Source: PGYR01 sp048267165
GTDB lineage: Bacteria; Bacteroidota; Ignavibacteria; Kapaibacteriales; UBA2268
Direction: 5' to 3'
Assembly: GCA_048267165.1 (NCBI GenBank)
Contig: JBLWYD010000001.1
Location: 124,001-188,000 of the forward strand
DNA length: 64,000 nt
The notes beneath the pieces are model-generated. The model worked only from the letters and a program-made list of their open reading frames with translations. It was not told where the DNA came from and did not search any database. A program made the position numbers and the translations under genes. Of this stretch, positions 25,019 through 32,677 are shown piece after piece; the first letter of the stretch is position 1; each line of letters opens with the position of its first letter.

Positions 25019-25630
25019 TTAGGCGTTGAATTCTTGGTAGTAGGCCTTACTTGAATTAATTTCCCCTTCACTCTGAGAACTAAAAATCGTAAGTGGATCA
25101 TCTTTTGGATTTTCGAAGAAATCACTCATATCGATTGAGATGCTAGATTTAGGATTCTTATTTATTTCTGTCTTGTGCTTTAACCATTCGGGATATAGAT
25201 GAGTAATATCTACTAAATCAAAACTTCCCTTATCTTTACTTAGCTGATAAACTTCCTCTAGAACTTCAATATCTGTTTCAGAAAATTTACCCTGGTCAAC
25301 ATCTTCAATTGATTGATATGTGTAATTATTTAAAACTTCGATATACAGACTTTTATAATAGTTTTGCTCTTGATTAAGTCGATTAGAAGCACCTGTTATA
25401 TCTTTCGCTAATGAACCAACTGGTCCATATTCCATTGCAAAATATGTGTCATTTGTCAGTGTACTACCATACTTTCGCAAATGCAGTCTATCCGCTAACC
25501 AATATATTTTTATTGCTTTTAATTTATCTACTTTACCACCCTCTTTTCTTGCTATCCAGTTTAATACCTGTACGGATTTCAAGTAATTTCGTCGTAAATT
25601 AGGATAATTTGATCTGTTAAATTTTTCCAT
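25019..25630 (-). CDS. Panacea-domain (DUF4065) antitoxin
   Basis: 203 residues. The start at 25630 is fixed by AAAGGAG 7 nt upstream; an upstream ATG at 25666 lacks such a site. The Panacea core is VDKLKAIKIYWLADRLHLRKYG, then DTYFAMEYGPVGSLAKDI (about residues 34-78), typical of SocA/GepA-like antitoxins. The C-terminal part is acidic and may contact the toxin. It is followed at once by the candidate toxin gene. The pair is bounded by 32-bp direct repeats. Confidence 0.85.
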   Translation of the reverse strand: MEKFNRSNYPNLRRNYLKSVQVLNWIARKEGGKVDKLKAIKIYWLADRLHLRKYGSTLTNDTYFAMEYGPVGSLAKDITGASNRLNQEQNYYKSLYIEVLNNYTYQSIEDVDQGKFSETDIEVLEEVYQLSKDKGSFDLVDITHLYPEWLKHKTEINKNPKSSISIDMSDFFENPKDDPLTIFSSQSEGEINSSKAYYQEFNA

Positions 25631-25636
25631 GTTCTC

Positions 25637-25644
25637 ACTCCTTT
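25637..25644 (-). promoter_or_regulatory. Strong Shine-Dalgarno site of the Panacea gene
   Basis: AAAGGAGT on the minus strand, 7 nt from the ATG at 25630; it decides the start codon. Confidence 0.8.
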
Positions 25645-25786
25645 CTGTACAAAAATAATATTTCACATCATTTTTTCCAAAGTAATTCTTTTTATTTCAA
25701 TACATTTGCTTGTATATCGCTTAATATCTAAACGAAATAAATACAAAATAGTTTTACCTTAATTCTGACTACCTCCCCTACCCCTA

Positions 25787-25818
25787 AATTTATTTACTTA
25801 GTTAATGAGTTTAGGGAA
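25787..25818 (+). repeat. 32-bp direct repeat flanking the Panacea cassette, right copy
   Basis: Matches 24548-24579 at 31/32 bases. Read in the CoA-pyrophosphatase frame, 25789-25830 still encodes FIYLVNEFRENNS and a TAA stop. It therefore looks like the displaced original 3' end of that gene, 11 bp ahead of the M16-like gene. Just inside it, CCTTAATT and CCCCTACCCCTAAA form an imperfect inverted match to TTTAGGGAAGGGGG...ATTAAGG at the left boundary. Confidence 0.9.
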
Positions 25819-25841
25819 AATAATTCGTAATTTGTGCGACT

Positions 25842-27236
25842 ATGAATGACTTAAATAATAAAACAATCGATTGGTCTGTGCCCCCTGCGAGTACGGATAT
25901 TCCAGCTTTTTTAGCTCCTGATACAAAGAGAATAAATATAAGCAATAACTCACAGTTATTGCATTTCTATAGTAATACGCACCCCCTTGTTTCTTTCAAA
26001 ATCGTATTCCACAAAGGAACATCTGAGGAAGAATACCCAGGTATTTCGAAAGTTATGTTCGAGCTTCTAACATCAGGTACTGATAGCAAATCGGCTCTCG
26101 ATTTCGCGACTGAACTCGATTATCTAGGTGCTTCGCTCAACTTTACTGAAAGTAAAGATTATGCAATTTGTAGATTAGATTGCCTTAAAGATGTTTTCGA
26201 TACGGCATTTGAGCTACTGAAAGACGCTCTTTTCAATCCAAAATTCGACGATCAAGAAATAGAAAAAACTATACGTAAATTCAAATCAGCTAAAGAGCAA
26301 GAAGAGGCGGACTCTAACTACCTCAGCACTACCACTATGATGGCTTCGCTTTTCCGTGAGCATCCGTACGGTAACCCAGAATATGGCTTCAGCGATGAGA
26401 TAGAGGAATTCACACGTAAGAATATCAAAAACTGCTGGGAATCGTATATTTCTGGTGCAAGAGTTTCTATAGTTGCTACGGGTAATATGCGCGAAGAAAC
26501 TGCTCTAAAATATGCTAACCAATTAGTTAACCAAATGGCTGATGATGTATATAATGAGGAAGTAGATAATATACTCGTTCGTGAGCAAAACAAACTAGTA
26601 ATTGTGAATTTCAATTCTAGTTCGCAATCTGTTATTAGTGTTGGTAAGCCAACAATTAACATAAAGCACGAGAATTATGCTGGTCTTAGTCTTGTCAATG
26701 TTATCTTTGGTGGGTATTTCCTATCTAGGTTGAACCACTTGATAAGAGAACAAAAAGGATTGACTTACGGAGTTCATTCTTCTATTAGCTCGGCTGTTCA
26801 TACAGGACTACTGGGTGTATCTACGTCTGTTAATCTGGATAAAACTAGAGAAGTAGTCTCGGATATACTTGAAGAAATGTCAAAAATAGCAAATGAAATG
26901 CTAGAAGATGACGAGCTACAAAGAGCAAAGAACTACTATCTTGGTAGCTTCCTACGTAGTGCAGAGAGCCACAAGCAAATCTCGAAAATGCTAACAACAA
27001 TCGCTCTCAATGACCTAGATGATGACTATTATAACGGATTTTACAGAAAAATAAAGAATATAAGAAGCGACGAACTTTTCAGCACACAGATTGACTTATT
27101 CAAGCCAGAAGGTCTATCAATAGCAATAGCTGGGAACGAAAAAAAGCTAGTAGAGCAGTTTGATGGCTACTTCGATAGATACGATATATTGGACAAAGAA
27201 GGCAAGATTTTAGGACGTTACGAAAACAATAACTAA
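25842..27236 (+). CDS. M16-family peptidase-like protein lacking the zinc site
   Basis: 464 residues with the two-domain insulinase/M16B fold. An N-terminal domain (about 1-230) with VSFKIVFHKGTSEEEYPGISKVMFELLTSGT is followed by a middle R/Y-containing segment, LSRLNHLIREQKGLTYGVHSSI (about 297-318), which is the conserved substrate-binding motif of the non-catalytic half. The catalytic HxxEH is replaced (Lys70, Phe73, Glu74), so it should be inactive alone. It may act as the partner subunit of an active M16 protease encoded elsewhere. No signal peptide is evident. Confidence 0.85.
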   Translation: MNDLNNKTIDWSVPPASTDIPAFLAPDTKRINISNNSQLLHFYSNTHPLVSFKIVFHKGTSEEEYPGISKVMFELLTSGTDSKSALDFATELDYLGASLNFTESKDYAICRLDCLKDVFDTAFELLKDALFNPKFDDQEIEKTIRKFKSAKEQEEADSNYLSTTTMMASLFREHPYGNPEYGFSDEIEEFTRKNIKNCWESYISGARVSIVATGNMREETALKYANQLVNQMADDVYNEEVDNILVREQNKLVIVNFNSSSQSVISVGKPTINIKHENYAGLSLVNVIFGGYFLSRLNHLIREQKGLTYGVHSSISSAVHTGLLGVSTSVNLDKTREVVSDILEEMSKIANEMLEDDELQRAKNYYLGSFLRSAESHKQISKMLTTIALNDLDDDYYNGFYRKIKNIRSDELFSTQIDLFKPEGLSIAIAGNEKKLVEQFDGYFDRYDILDKEGKILGRYENNN

Positions 27237-27282
27237 TACCATTCGTAATATGTATTTTAATATGATAATCAGATAAAAGAAT

Positions 27283-28254
27283 ATGGCAAATGATATCGAG
27301 CTACTAAAAGAGCTTTCCGAATCGATAAATAAAGTTAAAAGTGAAGTTGCGAAAGTAATAATAGGTCAAGATAAAGTAGTCGAAGAGCTACTAATATCAC
27401 TGTTTGCTAAGGGTAATTGCCTACTAGTAGGAGTACCCGGATTAGCGAAAACATTGCTTATTCGTACGTTAGCCGAATCATTGCAATTAGATTTCTCACG
27501 TATCCAATTTACACCAGATCTAATGCCCGGTGATATTACTGGGACAGAGGTGATAGAGGACGATCTATCTACAGGTAAAAAGACTTTCAGATTCGTACAA
27601 GGTCCAATATTCTCGAATATAGTACTTGCCGATGAGATAAACAGAACTCCTCCTAAAACTCAAGCAGCTTTACTAGAGGCGATGCAAGAGCACGAGGTGA
27701 CTGCTGCCGGTAAAACTCTGAGCTTGCAAGAGCCGTTTTTCGTATTAGCTACGCAAAACCCAATTGAGCAAGAGGGTACTTACCCATTACCAGAAGCACA
27801 GTTAGACAGATTTATGTTCAACATAATGCTAGACTATCCTTCTCTAAAAGAAGAAGTAGAGATAGTAAAATCGACTACAGTAGAGACAAAAACTACTATC
27901 AACCGAGTAATTGGTGCAGACAAGATTATCGAATTCCAAAACCTAATCCGCCGTATTCCTGTGGCTGATAATGTGGTAGAATATGCGGTAAATCTAGTGC
28001 GTAGTACTCGCCCCGATTACACTGATTCAGAACTAGTGAAGAAATACATTAGCTATGGTGCTGGCCCTAGAGCGAGCCAATACCTAGTGCTTGGTGCCAA
28101 ATCAAGAGCTGGTATAAAAGGTAACTCTTCACCAGAAATTGCTGACGTGAAAGAAGTAGCAGTTTCTGTACTTCAACACAGAATAGTGACTAACTTCAAC
28201 GCTGAAGCAGAAGGCATAGATTCTGTAAAGATAATCAAAGAACTAATAAAATAA
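27283..28254 (+). CDS. MoxR-family AAA+ ATPase
   Basis: 323 residues. Walker A is GVPGLAKT (50-57), followed by the MoxR hallmarks FTPDLMPGDITGTEV, ADEINRTPPKTQAALLEAMQE (Walker B) and ATQNPIEQEGTYPLPEAQLDRF. The C-terminal helical lid is at about 240-320. MoxR ATPases act as chaperones, usually encoded beside DUF58 and von Willebrand factor A proteins. None is adjacent here; the next gene is a hydroxylase. Confidence 0.93.
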   Translation: MANDIELLKELSESINKVKSEVAKVIIGQDKVVEELLISLFAKGNCLLVGVPGLAKTLLIRTLAESLQLDFSRIQFTPDLMPGDITGTEVIEDDLSTGKKTFRFVQGPIFSNIVLADEINRTPPKTQAALLEAMQEHEVTAAGKTLSLQEPFFVLATQNPIEQEGTYPLPEAQLDRFMFNIMLDYPSLKEEVEIVKSTTVETKTTINRVIGADKIIEFQNLIRRIPVADNVVEYAVNLVRSTRPDYTDSELVKKYISYGAGPRASQYLVLGAKSRAGIKGNSSPEIADVKEVAVSVLQHRIVTNFNAEAEGIDSVKIIKELIK

Positions 28255-28304
28255 CCCTATATTCGTAATTGAATTAGTAACTAATATTACTACTCAAACA
28301 GGCT

Positions 28305-28919
28305 ATGAAAGAAAAGCACTTCATATCGAATAAGAACGAATCTGTACGTATGTTCAAATGGAACATAATAGAAGCATTATCCAAGACTCATTGGACTTTG
28401 CCAGTCATCGTTTATCTGCCTATTATAGCCTATCTATTGTATTTGGGATTCAGCGGTGATATGAGCGTAATTGCTTCATTGCTTATGTTTCTATTAGGAC
28501 TATTCGTGTGGACATTTGCTGAGTATTTTATGCACCGATTCGTCTTCCACTATGAGCCGAAAACGGATTGGGGTAAACGATTCCATTGGCTTATGCACGG
28601 AGTACACCACGACTATCCGCAAGATGCAAATCGACTAGTATTACCACCGGGTTTGAGTCTTATATTTGCTAGTATATTTTTACTTTTCTTCTATTTATTT
28701 ATACCGATGCCGAGCTTATTTCCATATTTTGCAGGATTCTTATTTGGTTATTTGGTCTATGATATTGGGCATTACGCTATGCACCATTTCTCTTTCAAAA
28801 GCGATTTATTCAAAAAGATAAAACTGCACCACATGAAGCACCACTACGTAGAGCCACACGAGGGCTACGGAGTTAGCTCACCGCTTTGGGATATTATATT
28901 CCGAACTAGAGGGAAGTGA
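28305..28919 (+). CDS. Fatty-acid hydroxylase-superfamily membrane enzyme
   Basis: 204 residues with four hydrophobic segments and the full set of di-iron His boxes: HRFVFH, HGVHH, HYAMHH and HHMKHHYVEP. The spacing resembles fatty acid 2-hydroxylase (FA2H/Scs7-like), which adds a 2-hydroxyl group to acyl chains of sphingolipids. With the serine-palmitoyltransferase-like gene 5 kb away this suggests hydroxylated sphingolipid synthesis, although the two genes are not in one operon. Confidence 0.85.
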   Translation: MKEKHFISNKNESVRMFKWNIIEALSKTHWTLPVIVYLPIIAYLLYLGFSGDMSVIASLLMFLLGLFVWTFAEYFMHRFVFHYEPKTDWGKRFHWLMHGVHHDYPQDANRLVLPPGLSLIFASIFLLFFYLFIPMPSLFPYFAGFLFGYLVYDIGHYAMHHFSFKSDLFKKIKLHHMKHHYVEPHEGYGVSSPLWDIIFRTRGK

Positions 28920-29044
28920 GTTTCTTACTCAGTCATAATTAGTTTATCTTTATGGATTATTAATGCTCCCCCTGTGATATGTAAATCTCTAGTCCATCCA
29001 TTTCTCTATGCATAATTAATTACCTAACGTTAAGTTCTAGCTAT

Positions 29045-29380
29045 TCATTCAATATTTGTAATGAAAATATGAGAATAAGCAGGTCCCATGTCGTGGCATA
29101 CTATAAGTTCATCATTTTTGGGTTCTCTAAATTCTACATAAATTCGCATCCCTTTAGTTTTTAAATTGTCGGGTAAATTATTCGCATAATAAATTTTCCC
29201 AAATGCATTTTCAGGCAGTCCCGTGACCGTATTATCAAGTTCTATTAATAATAAACCACAATCCATTCCTTTTCCAAGAACTGTTGCATTAGTTTGGTCT
29301 TCAAAATTTGTTGTAGATTTATCGCTACATGAAATTAATATGAATACTAGTCCTATAATAAATACAATTATTTTTTTCAT
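29045..29380 (-). CDS. Small hypothetical lipoprotein
   Basis: 111 residues with the lipobox FILISC and then SDKSTTN. Contains GKGMDCGLLLIEL and IYVEFREPKNDELIVCHDMGP; the two Cys of the mature part could pair. AGGAG lies upstream of the ATG. The start overlaps the upstream lipoprotein gene by 4 bp, so the four lipoprotein genes 29045-31058 form one operon. Confidence 0.65.
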   Translation of the reverse strand: MKKIIVFIIGLVFILISCSDKSTTNFEDQTNATVLGKGMDCGLLLIELDNTVTGLPENAFGKIYYANNLPDNLKTKGMRIYVEFREPKNDELIVCHDMGPAYSHIFITNIE

Positions 29381-29961
29381 TCTATTTTCTCTCCTGTTTC
29401 GACTCCATTTATTTTAGAGTAAATTAAATCTATTTTATCTATTTGCCAAAAACTACTAACTAATCCTATATCTTTTGCATAATAAAACATAATCCCTGCA
29501 TCCCTCTCTATCTCACCTTCTTCTATAGAAGCGTAATCATTAAAGTCACCAACTTTAGTCCTAATTACTGTAGAACTATTTTTTTCCATTATAGTCTTTA
29601 ATCTTAACGAATTGTATGTATCATTATCTATAGTAATATCCTTAAATACTCTAAAAAGTAAATCTTCATTGTCCTTATAAGTATAATAATAAATACCGTC
29701 ATTGGTTCGGATATAATTTGTGTCTAATTCAAAAATATTATCAACAAGAACGAAGTATTCTCTTTTAGATATTACCTTTTTTCCTATGATTTTTAAATAA
29801 AGATAGGACGTGTCTTGTCTAACAGATTCATATTGCCACTCATTTCCTACATGTAAAGGAAAATATGACCCATTAGAATTTTTAATTCCTGGTTGTGTTG
29901 AATTATCATCGCTGCACCCCAAAATAGCTAACAGAGCTAGTAGTAGTAATATTTTATTCAT
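29377..29961 (-). CDS. Hypothetical lipoprotein
   Basis: The start at 29961 is chosen because GGAG lies 5 nt upstream and it gives the signal MNKILLLLALLAILGC. An earlier in-frame ATG (29976) would cover the Shine-Dalgarno site. Mature part (194 residues in all) starts SDDNSTQPG and contains YFPLHVGNEWQYES, a motif common in secreted proteins of this phylum. The signal sequence and upstream 60 bp are nearly identical to those of the next gene, but the mature parts are unrelated. Confidence 0.7.
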   Translation of the reverse strand: MNKILLLLALLAILGCSDDNSTQPGIKNSNGSYFPLHVGNEWQYESVRQDTSYLYLKIIGKKVISKREYFVLVDNIFELDTNYIRTNDGIYYYTYKDNEDLLFRVFKDITIDNDTYNSLRLKTIMEKNSSTVIRTKVGDFNDYASIEEGEIERDAGIMFYYAKDIGLVSSFWQIDKIDLIYSKINGVETGEKIE

Positions 29962-30001
29962 CCCAACTCCATTCATAATATCTTAATGTATCAAATATCA
30001 T
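29941..30001 (-). repeat. Duplicated 5' segment (lipoprotein signal and end of the upstream gene), copy 1
   Basis: Together with 30491-30551 (offset 550 bp), this region shares an identical 22-bp stretch and an identical 29-bp stretch (29973-30001), with few differences between them. It marks one boundary of a 550-bp tandem duplication. Confidence 0.8.
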
Positions 30002-30511
30002 CTCAGTGTCCTTAGAAATTTTAGGTATTGAGATTGCCTCGGTATAACCAGCGCCTTCTTTTGTTACGTCTCTTATGGTTATATCAAGTACATACCTACA
30101 TTGATTTAATTTCGAATTTTTAAATATTTTCCTAATGAACCAAGGACTTCCACCATTTGTCCTTACCTCAAAGAGTATTAAATCCCTCTTAGAAAAATCC
30201 ACATCAATATAATTAGTATCATTATTGCATGGTAATCCCGAATTTTCAATTAAAACTTTAGATTCTTCATACAATTGCTTAAATTCATTTTCCTGTTTTA
30301 TCAGTTTACCTCTTTCATACAAATCATACCAGATACAAGGTATCTCTAATGTATCTATATCGGTCATTTCCACCCAATTGGGGTCACTTTCGAGTTCCTC
30401 TAATGTGTATTTTTTATCAAGGTTTTCCTTGACTTCGTTTTTAGTAGGTGCATTATCATCGCTGCATCCTATGAAGGCTAATAGAGCAAGTAGTAGTAAT
30501 ATTTTATTCAT
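29954..30511 (-). CDS. Lipoprotein, downstream copy of a tandem duplication
   Basis: 185 residues from ATG 30511 (GGAG 5 nt upstream); the in-frame ATG at 30526 precedes that site. Lipobox AFIGC. The mature protein is very similar to the next gene along its whole length (TKNEVKENLDKKYTLEELES, DIDTLEIPCIWYDLY, TNYIDVDFSKRDLILFE, DTLRYYEWSWDE). Two conserved Cys follow the signal. Function unknown. Stop overlaps the following lipoprotein start by 8 bp. Confidence 0.72.
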   Translation of the reverse strand: MNKILLLLALLAFIGCSDDNAPTKNEVKENLDKKYTLEELESDPNWVEMTDIDTLEIPCIWYDLYERGKLIKQENEFKQLYEESKVLIENSGLPCNNDTNYIDVDFSKRDLILFEVRTNGGSPWFIRKIFKNSKLNQCRYVLDITIRDVTKEGAGYTEAISIPKISKDTEMIFDTLRYYEWSWDE

Positions 30512-30551
30512 CATAACTCCAATCATAATATCTTAATGTATCAAATATCAT
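30491..30551 (-). repeat. Duplicated 5' segment, copy 2
   Basis: Second copy of the segment at 29941-30001; 30523-30551 is identical to 29973-30001. It spans the end of the upstream lipoprotein gene and the signal peptide of the downstream one. Confidence 0.8.
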
Positions 30552-31058
30552 TTCCATATCACTTGATATTTTAGGTATAGAGAATGCTTCTGTAAAATTA
30601 AAACCTACTTTGGATCCACCTCTAATGGTTATTTCAAGCACATATATACATTGATTTAATTTCGAATTTTTAAATATTCTCCTTTTGAACAATGGGCTAC
30701 CTCCAATTGGACCGAACTCAAATAATATTAAATCTCTATTGGAAAAATCCACATCAATATAATTAGTATCGTTTTTGCACGCCCATTCCGAATGTTCCAT
30801 TAAAGCTTTTGACTCATCATACAAATTTTTATATTCAGCATCAGTCCTAATTACTTTACCCATTTTATACAAATCATACCAGATACAAGGTATCTCCAAT
30901 GTATCAATATCGGTTATCTCCACCCAGTTTGGGTCACTTTCTAGTTCTTCTAATGTGTATTTTTTATCTAGGTTTTCCTTGACTTCGTTTTTAGTAGGAG
31001 TGTTTTCATCGCATCCTAAGAAAGTTAGTAGAGTTAGTACTAGTATTATTTTTTTCAT
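30504..31058 (-). CDS. Lipoprotein, upstream copy of a tandem duplication
   Basis: 184 residues with the lipobox TFLGC. Near-identical N-terminal mature part to the downstream gene, with more divergence in the middle (for example HSEWACKNDTNYIDVDF). The copies appear recent. First gene of a four-lipoprotein run; a T9SS protein gene lies 18 bp upstream. Confidence 0.72.
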   Translation of the reverse strand: MKKIILVLTLLTFLGCDENTPTKNEVKENLDKKYTLEELESDPNWVEITDIDTLEIPCIWYDLYKMGKVIRTDAEYKNLYDESKALMEHSEWACKNDTNYIDVDFSNRDLILFEFGPIGGSPLFKRRIFKNSKLNQCIYVLEITIRGGSKVGFNFTEAFSIPKISSDMEMIFDTLRYYDWSYDE

Positions 31059-31076
31059 TCTATGTTACCTTTGAAT

Positions 31077-32417
31077 TTACTCTTTAACAAATCGCTTATA
31101 AATTTTATCATTAATCCTGATAAAGTATGTCCCTGTGTATAAATAATCGATGTTTAAACTCTGTTCCATTCGTGGTGCAATATACTGATTTGATAATACT
31201 CTCTTACCGTTTAGATCTAGTATTTCAATGGAATTAATTAGTTTGTCATAGCTGATATTTATCTCTTCTTTCGCTGGGTTGGGGTAGATGCTGAGGTTTG
31301 AGATTACAGATTCAACGGATGATTCTATATCCAGTTTAATTCGAAATATTTTTTTAGTATTCTGTATATTTCCTTCTGAATCTGTATATTTTACATTAGC
31401 TTGCCCATATCCATAATTGTCTATATATGCAAAACCGTCCGAATTACTACTATTATAGAATTCATCTTCTTCATCATACAAATCTATCCAAGTATTCCCA
31501 CCGTCAAGCGAATAAATGAAAATCTGTTTACCATATCCAAAAATTATATTTTCATAAATCTGAAATGATTTGATCCATTTACCACCACTTATAGTATCAG
31601 ATATAAATACAGACTCCCATTTTTCAAAGTCTATTGTTCTCATTATTCTTGTATGCCCATCTTTGTCTGCTTTGTAACTATTATCAGTAAAAGCATAAGG
31701 GGCTTGGTAAATCATATTCTCATATTGTTGATTTACAAATTCTGATTTTTCGAATAATTCAGATTCAAATTCCTCCCAATTACCTCCTCCATTCTGTGTT
31801 CTAAAGAATCTAAAAATGCCTTGCAAACTTGTAATTATTACTATATTATTCTCATCCATTGGAACAAAGTTTAAAAATGAAAACCCAGGAGGAAACACAT
31901 CATTAGCAATTGGTAATGGATTCCAAGTTTTCCCGCCGTCTGTGGTTTTAGTAAGTATATGATCATAAATATGTCCTAGAAAACCAATTTTCTCGTTTAC
32001 AAATTTTATATGATGGATTGCGTGATTGTCTTTTTCTCCGAAAAAAGTAAAATCCCAAGTCTCACCTCCATCGAATGAGTGATATAATCGCCCATTATCA
32101 GCAGGAGCAAATAAATTATTATTATGATTTAAAAGCTTGTAAAAATTCGTTGTAGCACCGATATTATTTATTGGTGCATAGACACAAGAATCCCAATTCA
32201 TTCCATAATCTTTGGATTTTATTATAGAATATTGCCCACCTCTAAATATGGAGTAAATTGTGTTATTTAAAACAGTCGTGTTAAATAGTATAAATTCACT
32301 AGATTTATTATTTGGTCGAGGAATAGTTGTTTTATTATCGATTAACTCCCACTTCTCGGCTGTGGCTGTACTCGCTAGTATCACGAAAGTTAGTATTATG
32401 TAGATTGCTTTTTTCAT
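31077..32417 (-). CDS. T9SS-sorted protein with BNR/Asp-box repeats
   Basis: 446 residues from ATG 32417, supported by GAGG upstream; an in-frame ATG at 32459 gives an implausible basic extension. A signal peptide ends near STATAEK. Several Asp-box motifs (KDYGMNWDS, DGGETWDF, DGGKTWNP, NGGGNWEE, DGGNTWID) indicate a sialidase-like beta-propeller. No sialidase catalytic residues were identified. The C-terminus (about 370-446) is a T9SS sorting domain with SIYPNPAKEEINISYD and TGTYFIRI. Probably cell-surface or secreted. Confidence 0.83.
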   Translation of the reverse strand: MKKAIYIILTFVILASTATAEKWELIDNKTTIPRPNNKSSEFILFNTTVLNNTIYSIFRGGQYSIIKSKDYGMNWDSCVYAPINNIGATTNFYKLLNHNNNLFAPADNGRLYHSFDGGETWDFTFFGEKDNHAIHHIKFVNEKIGFLGHIYDHILTKTTDGGKTWNPLPIANDVFPPGFSFLNFVPMDENNIVIITSLQGIFRFFRTQNGGGNWEEFESELFEKSEFVNQQYENMIYQAPYAFTDNSYKADKDGHTRIMRTIDFEKWESVFISDTISGGKWIKSFQIYENIIFGYGKQIFIYSLDGGNTWIDLYDEEDEFYNSSNSDGFAYIDNYGYGQANVKYTDSEGNIQNTKKIFRIKLDIESSVESVISNLSIYPNPAKEEINISYDKLINSIEILDLNGKRVLSNQYIAPRMEQSLNIDYLYTGTYFIRINDKIYKRFVKE

Positions 32418-32677
32418 AGTTTCCTCAGATTGTTGTTTATACCTTTTTTTGATATACAATTAACTCGTAAAATGGTTGCACAGAAATGATAGATTTTTTT
32501 TAAATATCTCCCACCTCTTTTCATTGTATTTCAAAAGACATAATACACAAATAACACACCATCATAAAGAAAGTTACACAACTATCGTATAATTTACAAA
32601 TCTATCCTTTTGCTCGTAATTGCTAACTATTGGTTAAATTGCTTTTTTTGATATCAACATCCTAAAATCTACTTATT

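Noticed and set aside
25637..25644. Strong Shine-Dalgarno site as a sign that the Panacea gene is foreign
   Set aside because: Comparable sites precede many neighbouring genes (for example 15863, 18199, 30511, 57760), so it is normal for this genome.
31077..32417. Functional sialidase from Asp-box repeats
   Set aside because: Asp-boxes are structural; no catalytic Arg triad or Tyr/Glu pair was identified.
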